Position numbers and translations under genes: made by a program. From Neorhizobium petrolearium (lineage in GTDB: Bacteria > Pseudomonadota > Alphaproteobacteria > Rhizobiales > Rhizobiaceae), in the NCBI RefSeq assembly GCF_017873175.1, contig NZ_JAGGJW010000014.1, positions 156,588 to 220,587 of the forward strand: a stretch of 64,000 nt of DNA. The letters run 5' to 3'. Shown here piece after piece: positions 24,453 through 32,620 of this stretch. Numbering within the stretch: the first letter of the stretch is position 1; each line of letters opens with the position of its first letter. Below the pieces are notes generated by a model, which had not been told where the DNA came from, did not search any database, and saw only the letters and a list, made by a program, of their open reading frames with translations.

Positions 24453-26474
24453 ATGTCCCAATCCGTTTCCCTTACATTTCCCGATGGCTCCGTCCGCGCA
24501 TTCGATGCCGGAACAACCGGCCGTGACGTCGCAGAATCCATTTCCAGATCACTCGCCAAGAAGGCGGTCGCGGTTGCCATCGACGGCAACCTGCAGGACC
24601 TTTCCGATCCGGTGACCAATGGATCGGTCGAGATCGTTACCCGCACCGATCCCAAAGCGCTGGAACTGATCCGTCACGACGCTGCCCATGTCATGGCCGA
24701 GGCCGTACAGGAACTCTGGCCGGGAACGCAGGTCACCATCGGGCCTGTGATCGAGAACGGATTCTATTACGACTTCAAGCGCGTCCATCCGGACACGCGC
24801 GAAGACTGGCCCTTCACGCCCGAAGACCTGCCTAGGATCGAGGCGAGGATGAAGGAGATCATCGCCCGCAACAAGCCGTTCACCAAGGAAGTCTGGCCGC
24901 GCGAGAAGGCCCGCAATGTCTTTGCCGACATGGGCGAGGGCTACAAGGTCGAGCTCGTGGATGCGATCCCGGAAGACCAGGACGTCAAGATCTATTACCA
25001 GGGCGACTGGTTCGATCTTTGCCGCGGCCCGCATATGGCATCCACCGGCCAGATTGGTACGGCCTTCAAACTGATGAAGGTGGCCGGCGCCTACTGGCGC
25101 GGCGATTCCAACAACGCGATGCTGACGCGCATCTACGGGACGGCCTGGGCGAGCCAGGAAGAACTCGACCAGTATCTGCACGTGCTCGCGGAGGCCGAAA
25201 AGCGGGATCACCGCAAGCTCGGCCGGGAAATGGATCTTTTCCATTTCCAGGAAGAGGGACCCGGCGTCGTCTTCTGGCACGGCAAGGGCTGGCGTATGTT
25301 CCAGACGCTGACTGCCTATATGCGCCGTCGGCTTGCCGGCACCTACGAAGAGGTCAACGCGCCGCAGGTCCTCGACAAGTCGCTTTGGGAGACCTCCGGA
25401 CACTGGGGCTGGTACAACGAGAACATGTTCGCGGTGAAATCGGCCCATGCCTTCATCCATCCGGACGACGAGGAGGCCGACCAGCGCGTCTTTGCGCTCA
25501 AGCCGATGAACTGCCCCGGCCATGTGCAGATCTTCAAGCATGGTCTCAAATCCTACCGTGAACTGCCTATCAGGCTTGCGGAGTTCGGCCTTGTGCATCG
25601 GTATGAGGCATCTGGAGCGCTGCACGGGCTGATGCGCGTGCGCGGCTTTACGCAGGACGATGCGCATGTGTTCTGCACCGACGAGCAGATGGCTGCCGAG
25701 TGCCTTCGGATCAACGACCTGATCCTCTCGGTCTACAAGGATTTCGGCTTCGAAGAAATCACCATCAAGCTCTCCACAAGGCCCGACAAGCGCGTCGGTT
25801 CCGACGCACTGTGGGATCGTGCCGAAAGCGTGATGATGGACGTCCTGAAGACGATCCAGTCGCAGTCGAACAATATCAAGACGGGCATACTGCCGGGCGA
25901 GGGCGCCTTCTACGGGCCGAAGTTCGAATATACGCTGAAGGATGCGATCGGCCGCGAATGGCAGTGCGGCACCACGCAGGTGGATTTCAACCTGCCGGAA
26001 CGGTTCGGTGCATTCTACATCGATCAGAACTCGGAAAAGCAGCAGCCGGTGATGATCCATCGCGCCATCTGCGGCTCGATGGAACGTTTCCTCGGCATCC
26101 TGATCGAGAATTTCGCCGGCCATATGCCGTTGTGGTTCGCGCCGTTGCAGGTCGTGGTGGCGACGATTACCTCGGACGCCGACGAATACGGCCGTGAGGT
26201 AGCGGAGGCTCTTCGCGATGCGGGGATGATCGTCGAGACCGATTTCCGCAACGAGAAGATCAACTACAAGATCCGCGAGCACTCGGTTACCAAGGTGCCG
26301 GTCATCATCGTCTGCGGCAAGAAGGAAGCCGAAGAACGCTCGGTCAACATCCGCCGTCTCGGCTCCCAGGCCCAGACCTCGATGAAACTCGAAGATGCTG
26401 TCACTGCGCTCGCCCATGAAGCGACACCGCCGGACATCCTGCGCCGGCTTCAGGCCAAGAAGGCGGCGGCCTGA
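24453..26474 (+). CDS. thrS: Threonyl-tRNA synthetase
   Basis: A 673-residue class II synthetase charging tRNA-Thr. Domains in order: TGS (1-65), the editing N2 domain (about 66-240, with HDAAHVMAEAVQELWPGTQ), the catalytic core (about 270-550, with zinc Cys in MNCPGHVQIF, motif 2 HRYEASGALHGLMRVRGFTQDDAH, motif 3 HRAICGSMERFLGILIE), and the anticodon-binding domain (about 560-665). The ATG at 24453 follows AGGAGA. The leader 24330-24452 shows no T-box or other recognised riboswitch. An 11-bp stem-loop follows the stop. Confidence 0.98.
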   Translation: MSQSVSLTFPDGSVRAFDAGTTGRDVAESISRSLAKKAVAVAIDGNLQDLSDPVTNGSVEIVTRTDPKALELIRHDAAHVMAEAVQELWPGTQVTIGPVIENGFYYDFKRVHPDTREDWPFTPEDLPRIEARMKEIIARNKPFTKEVWPREKARNVFADMGEGYKVELVDAIPEDQDVKIYYQGDWFDLCRGPHMASTGQIGTAFKLMKVAGAYWRGDSNNAMLTRIYGTAWASQEELDQYLHVLAEAEKRDHRKLGREMDLFHFQEEGPGVVFWHGKGWRMFQTLTAYMRRRLAGTYEEVNAPQVLDKSLWETSGHWGWYNENMFAVKSAHAFIHPDDEEADQRVFALKPMNCPGHVQIFKHGLKSYRELPIRLAEFGLVHRYEASGALHGLMRVRGFTQDDAHVFCTDEQMAAECLRINDLILSVYKDFGFEEITIKLSTRPDKRVGSDALWDRAESVMMDVLKTIQSQSNNIKTGILPGEGAFYGPKFEYTLKDAIGREWQCGTTQVDFNLPERFGAFYIDQNSEKQQPVMIHRAICGSMERFLGILIENFAGHMPLWFAPLQVVVATITSDADEYGREVAEALRDAGMIVETDFRNEKINYKIREHSVTKVPVIIVCGKKEAEERSVNIRRLGSQAQTSMKLEDAVTALAHEATPPDILRRLQAKKAAA

Positions 26475-26485
26475 TCATCCTTGCC

Positions 26486-26517
26486 TGACAGCGCCCGTCA
26501 TCACAGGCGCTGTCAGA
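26486..26517 (+). repeat. 11-bp stem-loop downstream of thrS
   Basis: CTGACAGCGCC (26486-26496) and GGCGCTGTCAG (26507-26517) are perfect complements around a 10-base loop. No T-run follows on plus, so it is a weak terminator at best; it may stabilise the thrS 3' end. It is 12 bases after the stop codon. Confidence 0.7.
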
Positions 26518-26585
26518 AAACTGTAATCTTGCTGCAATATTGCGGTGACATTGTCATACGGCGGGGCTGTTCCGCGGAGACTGAC

Positions 26586-27425
26586 TTGCGGTTCAAGGAA
26601 CTTTCTTACGCCAATGAGAAGGACCCGCGCATCAAGCGCTGGTTCATCCGCTCCATCGAGGGACTTTCCGGCCGCGACCGATATGCGCGGCTCTACGATA
26701 TCTGGCGAACGGATATCGTCGGGAAAAGCGACCGCATCTTCGGCAAGATGCTCGATCTCATCGATGTCGACCTCGACGTGGCCGGCAACTGGCCGCCGCG
26801 GGATATGTCCGATAAGCCGCTTGTGATCATTGCCAATCATCCGTTCGGGATCGGTGACGGCATTGCGGTCCTGGCACTTGCCGAGCAGCTCGGGCGACCG
26901 TTCCGCGTGCTGATCCATAACGACCTCCTGAAGATCCCGGAAATGGCACCTTATTCGCTACCGGTCTCCTTCGAAGAGACCAAGGAGGCAATGGCGCTCA
27001 ACATGCAGACCCGCCACGAGGCAGTGCGTCTTCTGAAAGAGGGCACGACCATCATCATCTTCCCGGCCGGCGGAGTGGCGACCGCCAAAAAGGGCTTCGG
27101 TCGCGCCGAGGATCTGCCCTGGAAGATATTTCCCGCCAAGCTTGTCCAGGCTGCGCGGGCCAATGTCGTGCCGATCTTCTTCGAGGGACAGAACGGCCGG
27201 CTCTTCCACATCGCAAGCCGCGTTTCGATGACGCTCAGGCTTTCATTGCTGATCCGCGAGTTCAAGCAGCTCTCCGGCTCGACGATCCGGGCACGAGTGG
27301 GCGAGATCATGACCTGGGACGAGATGTCGGCGATCGCCGACCGCAGGGACCTGCTCGCCAGGCTCTACGATGCGGTCTTCTCCATGCAACCATCCAGCAA
27401 GCAGAAGCTGCTGAAAACCGGCTAA
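26586..27425 (+). CDS. PlsC-like lysophospholipid acyltransferase family protein
   Basis: A 279-residue acyltransferase. The catalytic HX4D motif is seen in NHPFGIGDG and the substrate-binding block in TIIIFPAGGVATAKKGFG; the region VVPIFFEGQNGRLFH fits the fourth conserved block. This places it among glycerolipid acyltransferases that use acyl-ACP or acyl-CoA, and OlsA-like proteins for ornithine lipid are possible relatives. I start at TTG 26586 (ribosome site GGAG); the frame opens at 26481 but then crosses the thrS stem-loop. The stop overlaps the convergent gene by four bases. Confidence 0.85.
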   Translation: MRFKELSYANEKDPRIKRWFIRSIEGLSGRDRYARLYDIWRTDIVGKSDRIFGKMLDLIDVDLDVAGNWPPRDMSDKPLVIIANHPFGIGDGIAVLALAEQLGRPFRVLIHNDLLKIPEMAPYSLPVSFEETKEAMALNMQTRHEAVRLLKEGTTIIIFPAGGVATAKKGFGRAEDLPWKIFPAKLVQAARANVVPIFFEGQNGRLFHIASRVSMTLRLSLLIREFKQLSGSTIRARVGEIMTWDEMSAIADRRDLLARLYDAVFSMQPSSKQKLLKTG

Positions 27426-28411
27426 TTTCTATCGGTCAAAGCCTGTGCCGCACCCGCCACCTGCGGCGTATCCCGCAACAACACCTCAACCTCGGTGTTT
27501 CGGCCGGCCTTCACGGTGAATTCGCGCTGGTAGATCTTGTTCTTGTTGCGGGCGACGGCGAGATATTCGCCTTCCGACAAAACCATGGTCGAAAAAGCGC
27601 TGACGCTCTCGTTGACGATGTCGCCGGCCGCAGTCAGCACCGACCAGGCAGTGTCGGCGATAGCTTCTCCGCCCGGCTGCGAGACGAGCTTGAGGGTGAT
27701 CTGTGCCGCGCGGTGCTGTAATACCGCCTGCGTGAGCTTGCCTGCCTCCACCTGGATGTCGGCGCGCACCACGGCGTTCACATCGCCATATTCCGAAACG
27801 ACGTGATAGGTGCCCGCATTGAGCCGCACGATTGCGTTCGGCTTCACGTCCGCCATGATCAGTGCCCGGTCGCCGTTGTCGCGCACCTCCGCGGAATAGA
27901 TCGAGAAGCTCAACTCGTTCGGGGGGATGCGCTGGTCGGCGCCCGCGACGGCATTCAGAACGAAACCGCCGGCCTCGAGTACCAGCGTTTGCTTCGCTAC
28001 CTTGCCTTCGGCAGGCACGATCAGTTTCTTGGTAACGCCGGCGCGGCCGAAGGCGCAATTGACGAAATACTCACCCGGCACGAGTTGGAAGGCGGCCGAA
28101 CCACCTTCGGAACTGGCAACCAGCGGAAGCTTGCCGTCTTCGCCGGCAATCGGGCTGAAGACCCGCCAGACAAGACCTTCCTGCATGACCTCTCCCTCGG
28201 AGGTCAACTTGGCGTCAAACAGAACATCCTTGCCGGCAACAGGTGACGCGCCGCCGGGGAGGGCGGAAAAGGCATTGAGCTTCGGCATCTTTGCCGTGCT
28301 GTCGAGCTGTCGGAAGCTTTGGAAGGCATCTTCCGCGGAAGCACTGAAGGCAAAGCCGAGAGCCAATGCCCCCGCGAGGATCCTGCATACCGCGAGCGAA
28401 GTGCCTGACAT
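27422..28411 (-). CDS. Secreted conserved hypothetical protein
   Basis: A 329-residue exported protein. A signal peptide is clear (MSGTSLAVCRILAGALALGFAFSASA, cut before EDA). The mature part is composed of repeated beta-rich units of about 70-80 residues with a shared ending such as LVPGEYFVNCAFG, LNAGTYHVVSEYG and LSEGEYLAVARNK, resembling carboxypeptidase-regulatory or Ig-like folds. I count three or four such units. Function unknown; a periplasmic structural or binding role is inferred. The ATG at 28409-28411 has AGGA; a TTG at 28480 would bury the signal peptide. Confidence 0.8.
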   Translation of the reverse strand: MSGTSLAVCRILAGALALGFAFSASAEDAFQSFRQLDSTAKMPKLNAFSALPGGASPVAGKDVLFDAKLTSEGEVMQEGLVWRVFSPIAGEDGKLPLVASSEGGSAAFQLVPGEYFVNCAFGRAGVTKKLIVPAEGKVAKQTLVLEAGGFVLNAVAGADQRIPPNELSFSIYSAEVRDNGDRALIMADVKPNAIVRLNAGTYHVVSEYGDVNAVVRADIQVEAGKLTQAVLQHRAAQITLKLVSQPGGEAIADTAWSVLTAAGDIVNESVSAFSTMVLSEGEYLAVARNKNKIYQREFTVKAGRNTEVEVLLRDTPQVAGAAQALTDRN

Positions 28412-28520
28412 CTGTTCCTGTACCGGTTGACTCTTCTTTTCCGAAGCGTCACTTGAAAACCAATGCCAAGGCAATTTCAAGACCTTCCCGCCGCCTCACC
28501 TCCGAATGAAAGTTTTGACC

Positions 28521-29108
28521 ATGCAAAATGACGTTAAACTCATTGATTTCCTGCGCGACAGGCATTCCACACCCGTGGCCCAGATCAAGGAACCAGGCCC
28601 TTCGCAGGAAGAACTCGAGGCGATTCTCACTTTGGCGACGCGTGTTCCCGACCATGGCAAGCTGGCGCCGTGGCGCCTGGTCGTCTATCGTGGCGACGTG
28701 CGGAAAAAGCTCGGTGAAGAATTCCTGGCGCTCCTGCTCAAGAAAACACCCGATTTGGAGGATGCCGCAAAGGAAGCCGAATTGGTGCGCTTCACCCGTG
28801 CACCGCTGGTCGTAGGCGTTATCAGCACGGCCGCGCCGCATGTGAAGATACCCGAATGGGAACAGGTGCTCTCGGCCGGTGCGGTCTGCCTCAACATGCT
28901 GATGGCCGCAAGCGCACACGGCTACGTCGCCAACTGGCGTACCGAATGGGTGGCTTACGACGACGAGGCGCTGCTGCTTCTCGGTGTGAAGCCTGGCGAG
29001 AAGGTTGCCGGCTTCATCCACATCGGCTCCAGCGATTTTCCGACGCCGGACCGTCCGCGGCCGGAACTTTCGCAGATCGTCACCTATGCCGGCGAAAGCA
29101 ACGTCTGA
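28521..29108 (+). CDS. Nitroreductase-family flavoprotein (YdjA-like)
   Basis: A 195-residue FMN-dependent oxidoreductase of the compact nitroreductase group. The FMN-binding arginine segment is FLRDRHSTPVAQIKEP, with VPDHGKLAPWRLVVYRG and the C-terminal EKVAGFIHIGS. Members reduce nitro compounds or quinones with NAD(P)H. Two in-frame ATGs (28506 and 28521) lack a strong ribosome site; I choose the second because it gives the family's usual start. The stop TGA overlaps the next ATG by one base (TGATG), so the two flavoprotein genes are coupled. Confidence 0.88.
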   Translation: MQNDVKLIDFLRDRHSTPVAQIKEPGPSQEELEAILTLATRVPDHGKLAPWRLVVYRGDVRKKLGEEFLALLLKKTPDLEDAAKEAELVRFTRAPLVVGVISTAAPHVKIPEWEQVLSAGAVCLNMLMAASAHGYVANWRTEWVAYDDEALLLLGVKPGEKVAGFIHIGSSDFPTPDRPRPELSQIVTYAGESNV

Positions 29109-29722
29109 TGTTCTACACGACCGATACCAATCAGCACGGCCTGAAACATGATCCCTTCAAGGCGATCGTGGCTCCGCGTCCGATCGGCTGGATCGGGACG
29201 AAGGGCAGGGACGGTTCGCTGAATCTTTCGCCTTATTCCTTTTTCAACATCGTCTCCGACAGGCCGAAGCTGGTGATGTTCTCCTCCAGCGGCCGCAAGC
29301 ACAGCCTGAAGAATGCCGAGGAAACCGGGGTCTTCACCGCAAGCCTCGCAAGCCGCCATCTTGCCGAGAAAGTGAATGCTTCTTCTGAGGCGGTGGAATA
29401 CGGCGTCAGCGAGTTCGAGGTGGCAGGACTGACAGCGAAGATGGCCGAACTCATCGATGCGCCCTACGTTGCGGAAGCCTATACGGTGCTCGAATGCCGA
29501 GTGACGGAGGTGATCCAGCCCAAAGGGCTGGACGGCGAGGGCGCGGACGCCTTCATGGTCTTCGGCCAGGTGATCGGCATCCATATCAGTGAAGAGATTT
29601 TGCGCGACGGGCGCATCGACATGAGCCTCGCCCGGCCGATCGCGCGCATGGGTTATCGGGATTATGCCGACGGCGGTGCGGACGTCTTCGAAATGGTTCG
29701 CCCCGCGGGTGCCGGCGGTTAG
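29108..29722 (+). CDS. Flavin reductase-like domain protein (DIM6/NTAB family)
   Basis: A 204-residue protein with the flavin reductase-like split barrel: FKAIVAPRPIGWIGTKGRDGSLNLSPYSFFNIVS is the classic FMN-binding start, followed by NAEETGVFTASLASRHLAEKVNASS and LAVECRVTEV-type strand (VLECRVTEVIQ). Such proteins supply reduced flavin or act as flavoenzymes. Start and the upstream nitroreductase stop share TGATG, which implies the same flavin-linked operon. The longer frame from 28856 lies inside the nitroreductase gene and is spurious. The stop overlaps the convergent gene by four bases. Confidence 0.92.
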   Translation: MFYTTDTNQHGLKHDPFKAIVAPRPIGWIGTKGRDGSLNLSPYSFFNIVSDRPKLVMFSSSGRKHSLKNAEETGVFTASLASRHLAEKVNASSEAVEYGVSEFEVAGLTAKMAELIDAPYVAEAYTVLECRVTEVIQPKGLDGEGADAFMVFGQVIGIHISEEILRDGRIDMSLARPIARMGYRDYADGGADVFEMVRPAGAGG

Positions 29723-30384
29723 TCCGCAAAAACGTGATTGATGATCTGAATTTGGTCGAACCGGCGACTGAGCTTACCGGCGAAGCCGTTTTCCCGCGCG
29801 ATCCGACATTCGGCTTGGAAGGAGGTGTTACCGGTCGGTGACACGGCGTCGATGGCCATCACGCCGATAGCGGATGCGGCAAGCCCAATCGCCGCGCGGG
29901 CGAGACGGGCAGTGTCGGAGAGTGGATCAAGGTCCAGCTCCCAACCCAGGCCTAAGAGACGTTCGCTGCAGCGCTCGAAGCTGGCGGCCGCAAGTATTCC
30001 GGCAGCATCGGCCAGCGCGACAATCGCGGTACTGCCTGGCGGGCGGCCACACCGCAGTTCCTCGACCCGAAGAACGACAGCGAGCCGCTGAACCTCTGCG
30101 CCATTCCGAGTTCCCCCGAGGAGAACTGTTACCGCACCCGCCCGGATTGCGTATTCGGCGGCAACTTCAGTTCGCATGGAGGCAAACGACGGCAGGAGGA
30201 AAGCCGGAGGTTGATCAGGATCAAGCTCCGCCCACGCTTTGCAAAAGCCCGCGACCGCCCCCCACGACTCGGGTGATCCCGTCAGGTCGAGCACAAGCCG
30301 GTCTGCGCCGGCCGCATGAATAGTCGACATGTCCGCCGATGGTCCGACAATCAACCAGGAGCGTATCTTCGGGGTCTCTTTCAT
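29719..30384 (-). CDS. CitE-like (HpcH/HpaI aldolase superfamily) divergent protein
   Basis: A 221-residue protein that resembles citrate lyase beta subunit-like enzymes but is divergent. It opens KIRSWLIVGPSADMSTIHAAGADRLVLDLTG, where typical members read RSLLFVPG...GADALILDLED; the conserved Glu-Asp of LED is replaced. PPGSTAIVALADAAGIL matches the strand that usually carries a metal-binding Glu (now Ala-Asp), and the end FAGKLSRRFDQIQIINHVF matches FDGKWAIHPDQI with the IHP lost. Activity as an aldolase or lyase is doubtful. The ATG at 30382-30384 has no clear ribosome site; the frame is open to 30462. Confidence 0.65.
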   Translation of the reverse strand: MKETPKIRSWLIVGPSADMSTIHAAGADRLVLDLTGSPESWGAVAGFCKAWAELDPDQPPAFLLPSFASMRTEVAAEYAIRAGAVTVLLGGTRNGAEVQRLAVVLRVEELRCGRPPGSTAIVALADAAGILAAASFERCSERLLGLGWELDLDPLSDTARLARAAIGLAASAIGVMAIDAVSPTGNTSFQAECRIARENGFAGKLSRRFDQIQIINHVFAD

Positions 30385-30480
30385 GGTTAACAAACGTGAT
30401 GAACCAATCTTAAACTTTTTCACCCTAGCGTGAACTCCAACAAGCTGGACGCGTTCCGGCATGTGTTACCGGGGCTGGGT

Positions 30481-31608
30481 GTGATCATACAAGCATTTCT
30501 TCGTTGGGCGGAAACCGCAAGGGCAAGCGACAGGGCCAAGGCGGCCAACGCGCTGGGCCGAGCTTATCTTCGCTCATCGATGGGCGACGAGCAGCACCAG
30601 GCAGCAGCGCTCGCCATGACCTACCTGCTCGATGATCCGTCACCGCGCGTGCGGCTGGCGCTCGCCGAAGCGCTTGCCGGGTCTCCCAGAGCACCCCGCG
30701 CCATTATCGTCTCGCTTGCCGAAGACCAGCCGGAAATCGCCTGCACCGTGATTACCCAATCACCGGTACTCACCGAAAGCGATCTCGTCGATCTCGCCGG
30801 ACGAAGCGACAGCCTGACCCGCGGCCTGATCGCCGCACGGCCCGGCCTTTCCCGCGGGATCGCCGCCGCGATCGCCGAAATCGGCGATGAGGGTGAGGTG
30901 ATCATCCTGCTCGAAAACGAAACCGCATCCATCACCCGTATCTCGCTGCGGCGGATCGCAGAGCGGTTCGGGCATCACAGCGATATCCGTAACCTGCTGC
31001 TGGAGCGGGAGACCTTGCCCGCAGACGCCAGGCATATGCTGGTCAATCACATCACCGCGGCACTGGCTAACTTCGGCCTGGTACGCACCACGATGGCGCC
31101 AGCGCGTATCGACCATGTCATCCGCGAAGCGGGCGAGGCGGCGGCGGTAGCGATCGCCGGTGCGGTGCGGCTAGAGGAAATCCCGGGGCTCGTCGATCAT
31201 CTGCGAATGGCCGGGCAGCTGACGCCAGCCTTGCTGATCCATGCACTCTGCACCGGCAGGGTGGATTTCTTTGCCGGCGCGATAGTTTCACTTTCGGGCC
31301 TGGATGATCGTCGCGTCAGGGCGATCCTTGTCACCGGCCGGATGCATGCGGTGCGCGCGCTTTTCGAAGCCTGCGGGCTCGGACGCGACATCGCCGTCGT
31401 CTTCGTCGAAGCCGTCCTCCTTTGGCGCAAGGCATTGGCGAGCGGCACGCCGGACGGAATATCCGGCTTGCTGCTCAAGACGTTCAACCGTTCAGGGATG
31501 CCTCTTTCGCCGGTCTCCGAATTGCTCGACATGATCGAGAAACTGCACCTCTCTGAGATACGGCTCGGGGCGCGGTCCTTCGCCAACGAAGTCTCGCTGG
31601 CGGCTTAA
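30481..31608 (+). CDS. DUF2336-domain protein
   Basis: A 375-residue soluble helical protein of the alphaproteobacterial DUF2336 family. Early segments resemble HEAT-like repeats (DPSPRVRLALAEALAGSPRAP, DQPEIACTVITQSPVLTESDLVDL, DSLTRGLIAARPGLSRGIAAAIAE), which is typical. Family members are linked by context to c-di-GMP or cell-envelope stress in some species, but function is unproven. I choose GTG at 30481 (VIIQAFLRW), the position matching the usual N-terminus; a GTG at 30430 in frame would add 17 residues and lies close to the divergent CitE-like gene. Confidence 0.8.
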   Translation: MIIQAFLRWAETARASDRAKAANALGRAYLRSSMGDEQHQAAALAMTYLLDDPSPRVRLALAEALAGSPRAPRAIIVSLAEDQPEIACTVITQSPVLTESDLVDLAGRSDSLTRGLIAARPGLSRGIAAAIAEIGDEGEVIILLENETASITRISLRRIAERFGHHSDIRNLLLERETLPADARHMLVNHITAALANFGLVRTTMAPARIDHVIREAGEAAAVAIAGAVRLEEIPGLVDHLRMAGQLTPALLIHALCTGRVDFFAGAIVSLSGLDDRRVRAILVTGRMHAVRALFEACGLGRDIAVVFVEAVLLWRKALASGTPDGISGLLLKTFNRSGMPLSPVSELLDMIEKLHLSEIRLGARSFANEVSLAA

Positions 31609-31613
31609 GCTTC

Positions 31614-32039
31614 TTATCGGTGGAATTTCCTGGCGACCCAGGAATAACCGTCTTCGACCAGGCGGACAGGCTTGACCATCAGCGTTTTCACACCTTCGGT
31701 CGTGGGAAGGACGCTCCTGACGCGCCGGATGGCGCTGCTCGCAAGCGTTTCCTCTTCCTGCGGCGTTACGACGGCCGGCTGCTGGGCCCGCTCAGGGGGC
31801 AACGTCTCGGGTTTTGCCTGCGTTGCGGGAGAATTCGCAATTTCGGTCGCTTCGGGCTTCTGGCAGACGGCAATAATCATCGGATAAGGCTGGTTCGCAT
31901 AGCGGCCAAGCTGATCTTCGGAAACCGCATCGCACGTCGCGATGGTCGGCCAGCGGTTCTCGGCCGTTGCAATATAATGGCAGTCGGTTCCGGCGTCATT
32001 GCAGCCGAGAATGGTCATGACGATAAGTGCGGCGTTCAT
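31614..32039 (-). CDS. Hypothetical exported or membrane-associated protein
   Basis: A 141-residue protein. It begins MNAALIVMTILGCNDAGTDCHYI, a short hydrophobic segment with cysteines rather than a full signal peptide, and continues with ENRWPTIATCDAVSEDQLGRY and YPMIIAVCQ. The second half is Pro/Glu/Ala-rich and ends basic (VEDGYSWVARKFHR). Rhizobial proteins of this kind are common but I know no function. The ATG at 32037-32039 has GGGGGA, preferred to the open frame to 32162. It ends six bases from the convergent DUF2336 stop. Confidence 0.7.
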   Translation of the reverse strand: MNAALIVMTILGCNDAGTDCHYIATAENRWPTIATCDAVSEDQLGRYANQPYPMIIAVCQKPEATEIANSPATQAKPETLPPERAQQPAVVTPQEEETLASSAIRRVRSVLPTTEGVKTLMVKPVRLVEDGYSWVARKFHR

Positions 32040-32155
32040 GTTGTCCCCCGATGATCGTGATCGACTTAAAACGAGCAATCTTGACCCGACCAAGGCAGCT
32101 TTCAACGACACGCCGCATCCTGTAATCGTTCTGGAATGCATGAAACCAGTGGGCA

Positions 32156-32620
32156 ATGCCAATGACCGTGACGATCGCGCTCGAACCGCCGCGCCAAGCG
32201 GGTGTTCTCAGGCTCCTCGAACTATCCGATGCCTATGCCGCCTCGCTCTACCCCGCCGAAAGCAACCACATGGTCGACATTTCGAGCCTGGAAGGATCGG
32301 GGGTGTCGTTCTTCGTCGCACGCAAGGATGATGCGATCCTCGGCTGCTGTGCGCTGGTGGAGGCGAGCGACGGCAGCGCAGAGATCAAGCGCATGTTCGT
32401 CGATGAGGCAGCGCGCGGCTTGAAACTCGGAAAGCGGCTGATGGACGCGATCCTGGAACGGGCCGTGGAACGCGGCATGTCGATCATTCGTCTGGAGACG
32501 GGAATATACCAGCCGCAAGCGATCGGCCTCTACCGCGCGTACGGTTTCACCGAGATCGGGCCCTTCGGAGACTACAAGCGCGATCCGCTCAGCATCTTCA
32601 TGGAGAAGAGGCTTTCCTGA
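32156..32620 (+). CDS. GNAT-family N-acetyltransferase
   Basis: A 154-residue GNAT enzyme. The acetyl-CoA binding motif A is complete: EIKRMFVDEAARGLKLGKRLMDAILERA, followed by IRLETGIYQPQAIGLYRAYGFTEIGPFGDY. This subgroup resembles YpeA and PhnO-like small acetyltransferases; the substrate is not predictable. The ATG at 32156 is followed by a second ATG at 32162; neither has a strong ribosome site. Its last 23 bases overlap the 3' end of the convergent permease gene. Confidence 0.9.
   Translation: MPMTVTIALEPPRQAGVLRLLELSDAYAASLYPAESNHMVDISSLEGSGVSFFVARKDDAILGCCALVEASDGSAEIKRMFVDEAARGLKLGKRLMDAILERAVERGMSIIRLETGIYQPQAIGLYRAYGFTEIGPFGDYKRDPLSIFMEKRLS

Noticed and set aside
24549..26417. 622-residue minus-strand open frame
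   Set aside because: It is antisense to thrS; high GC content keeps such frames open and no family motif is present.
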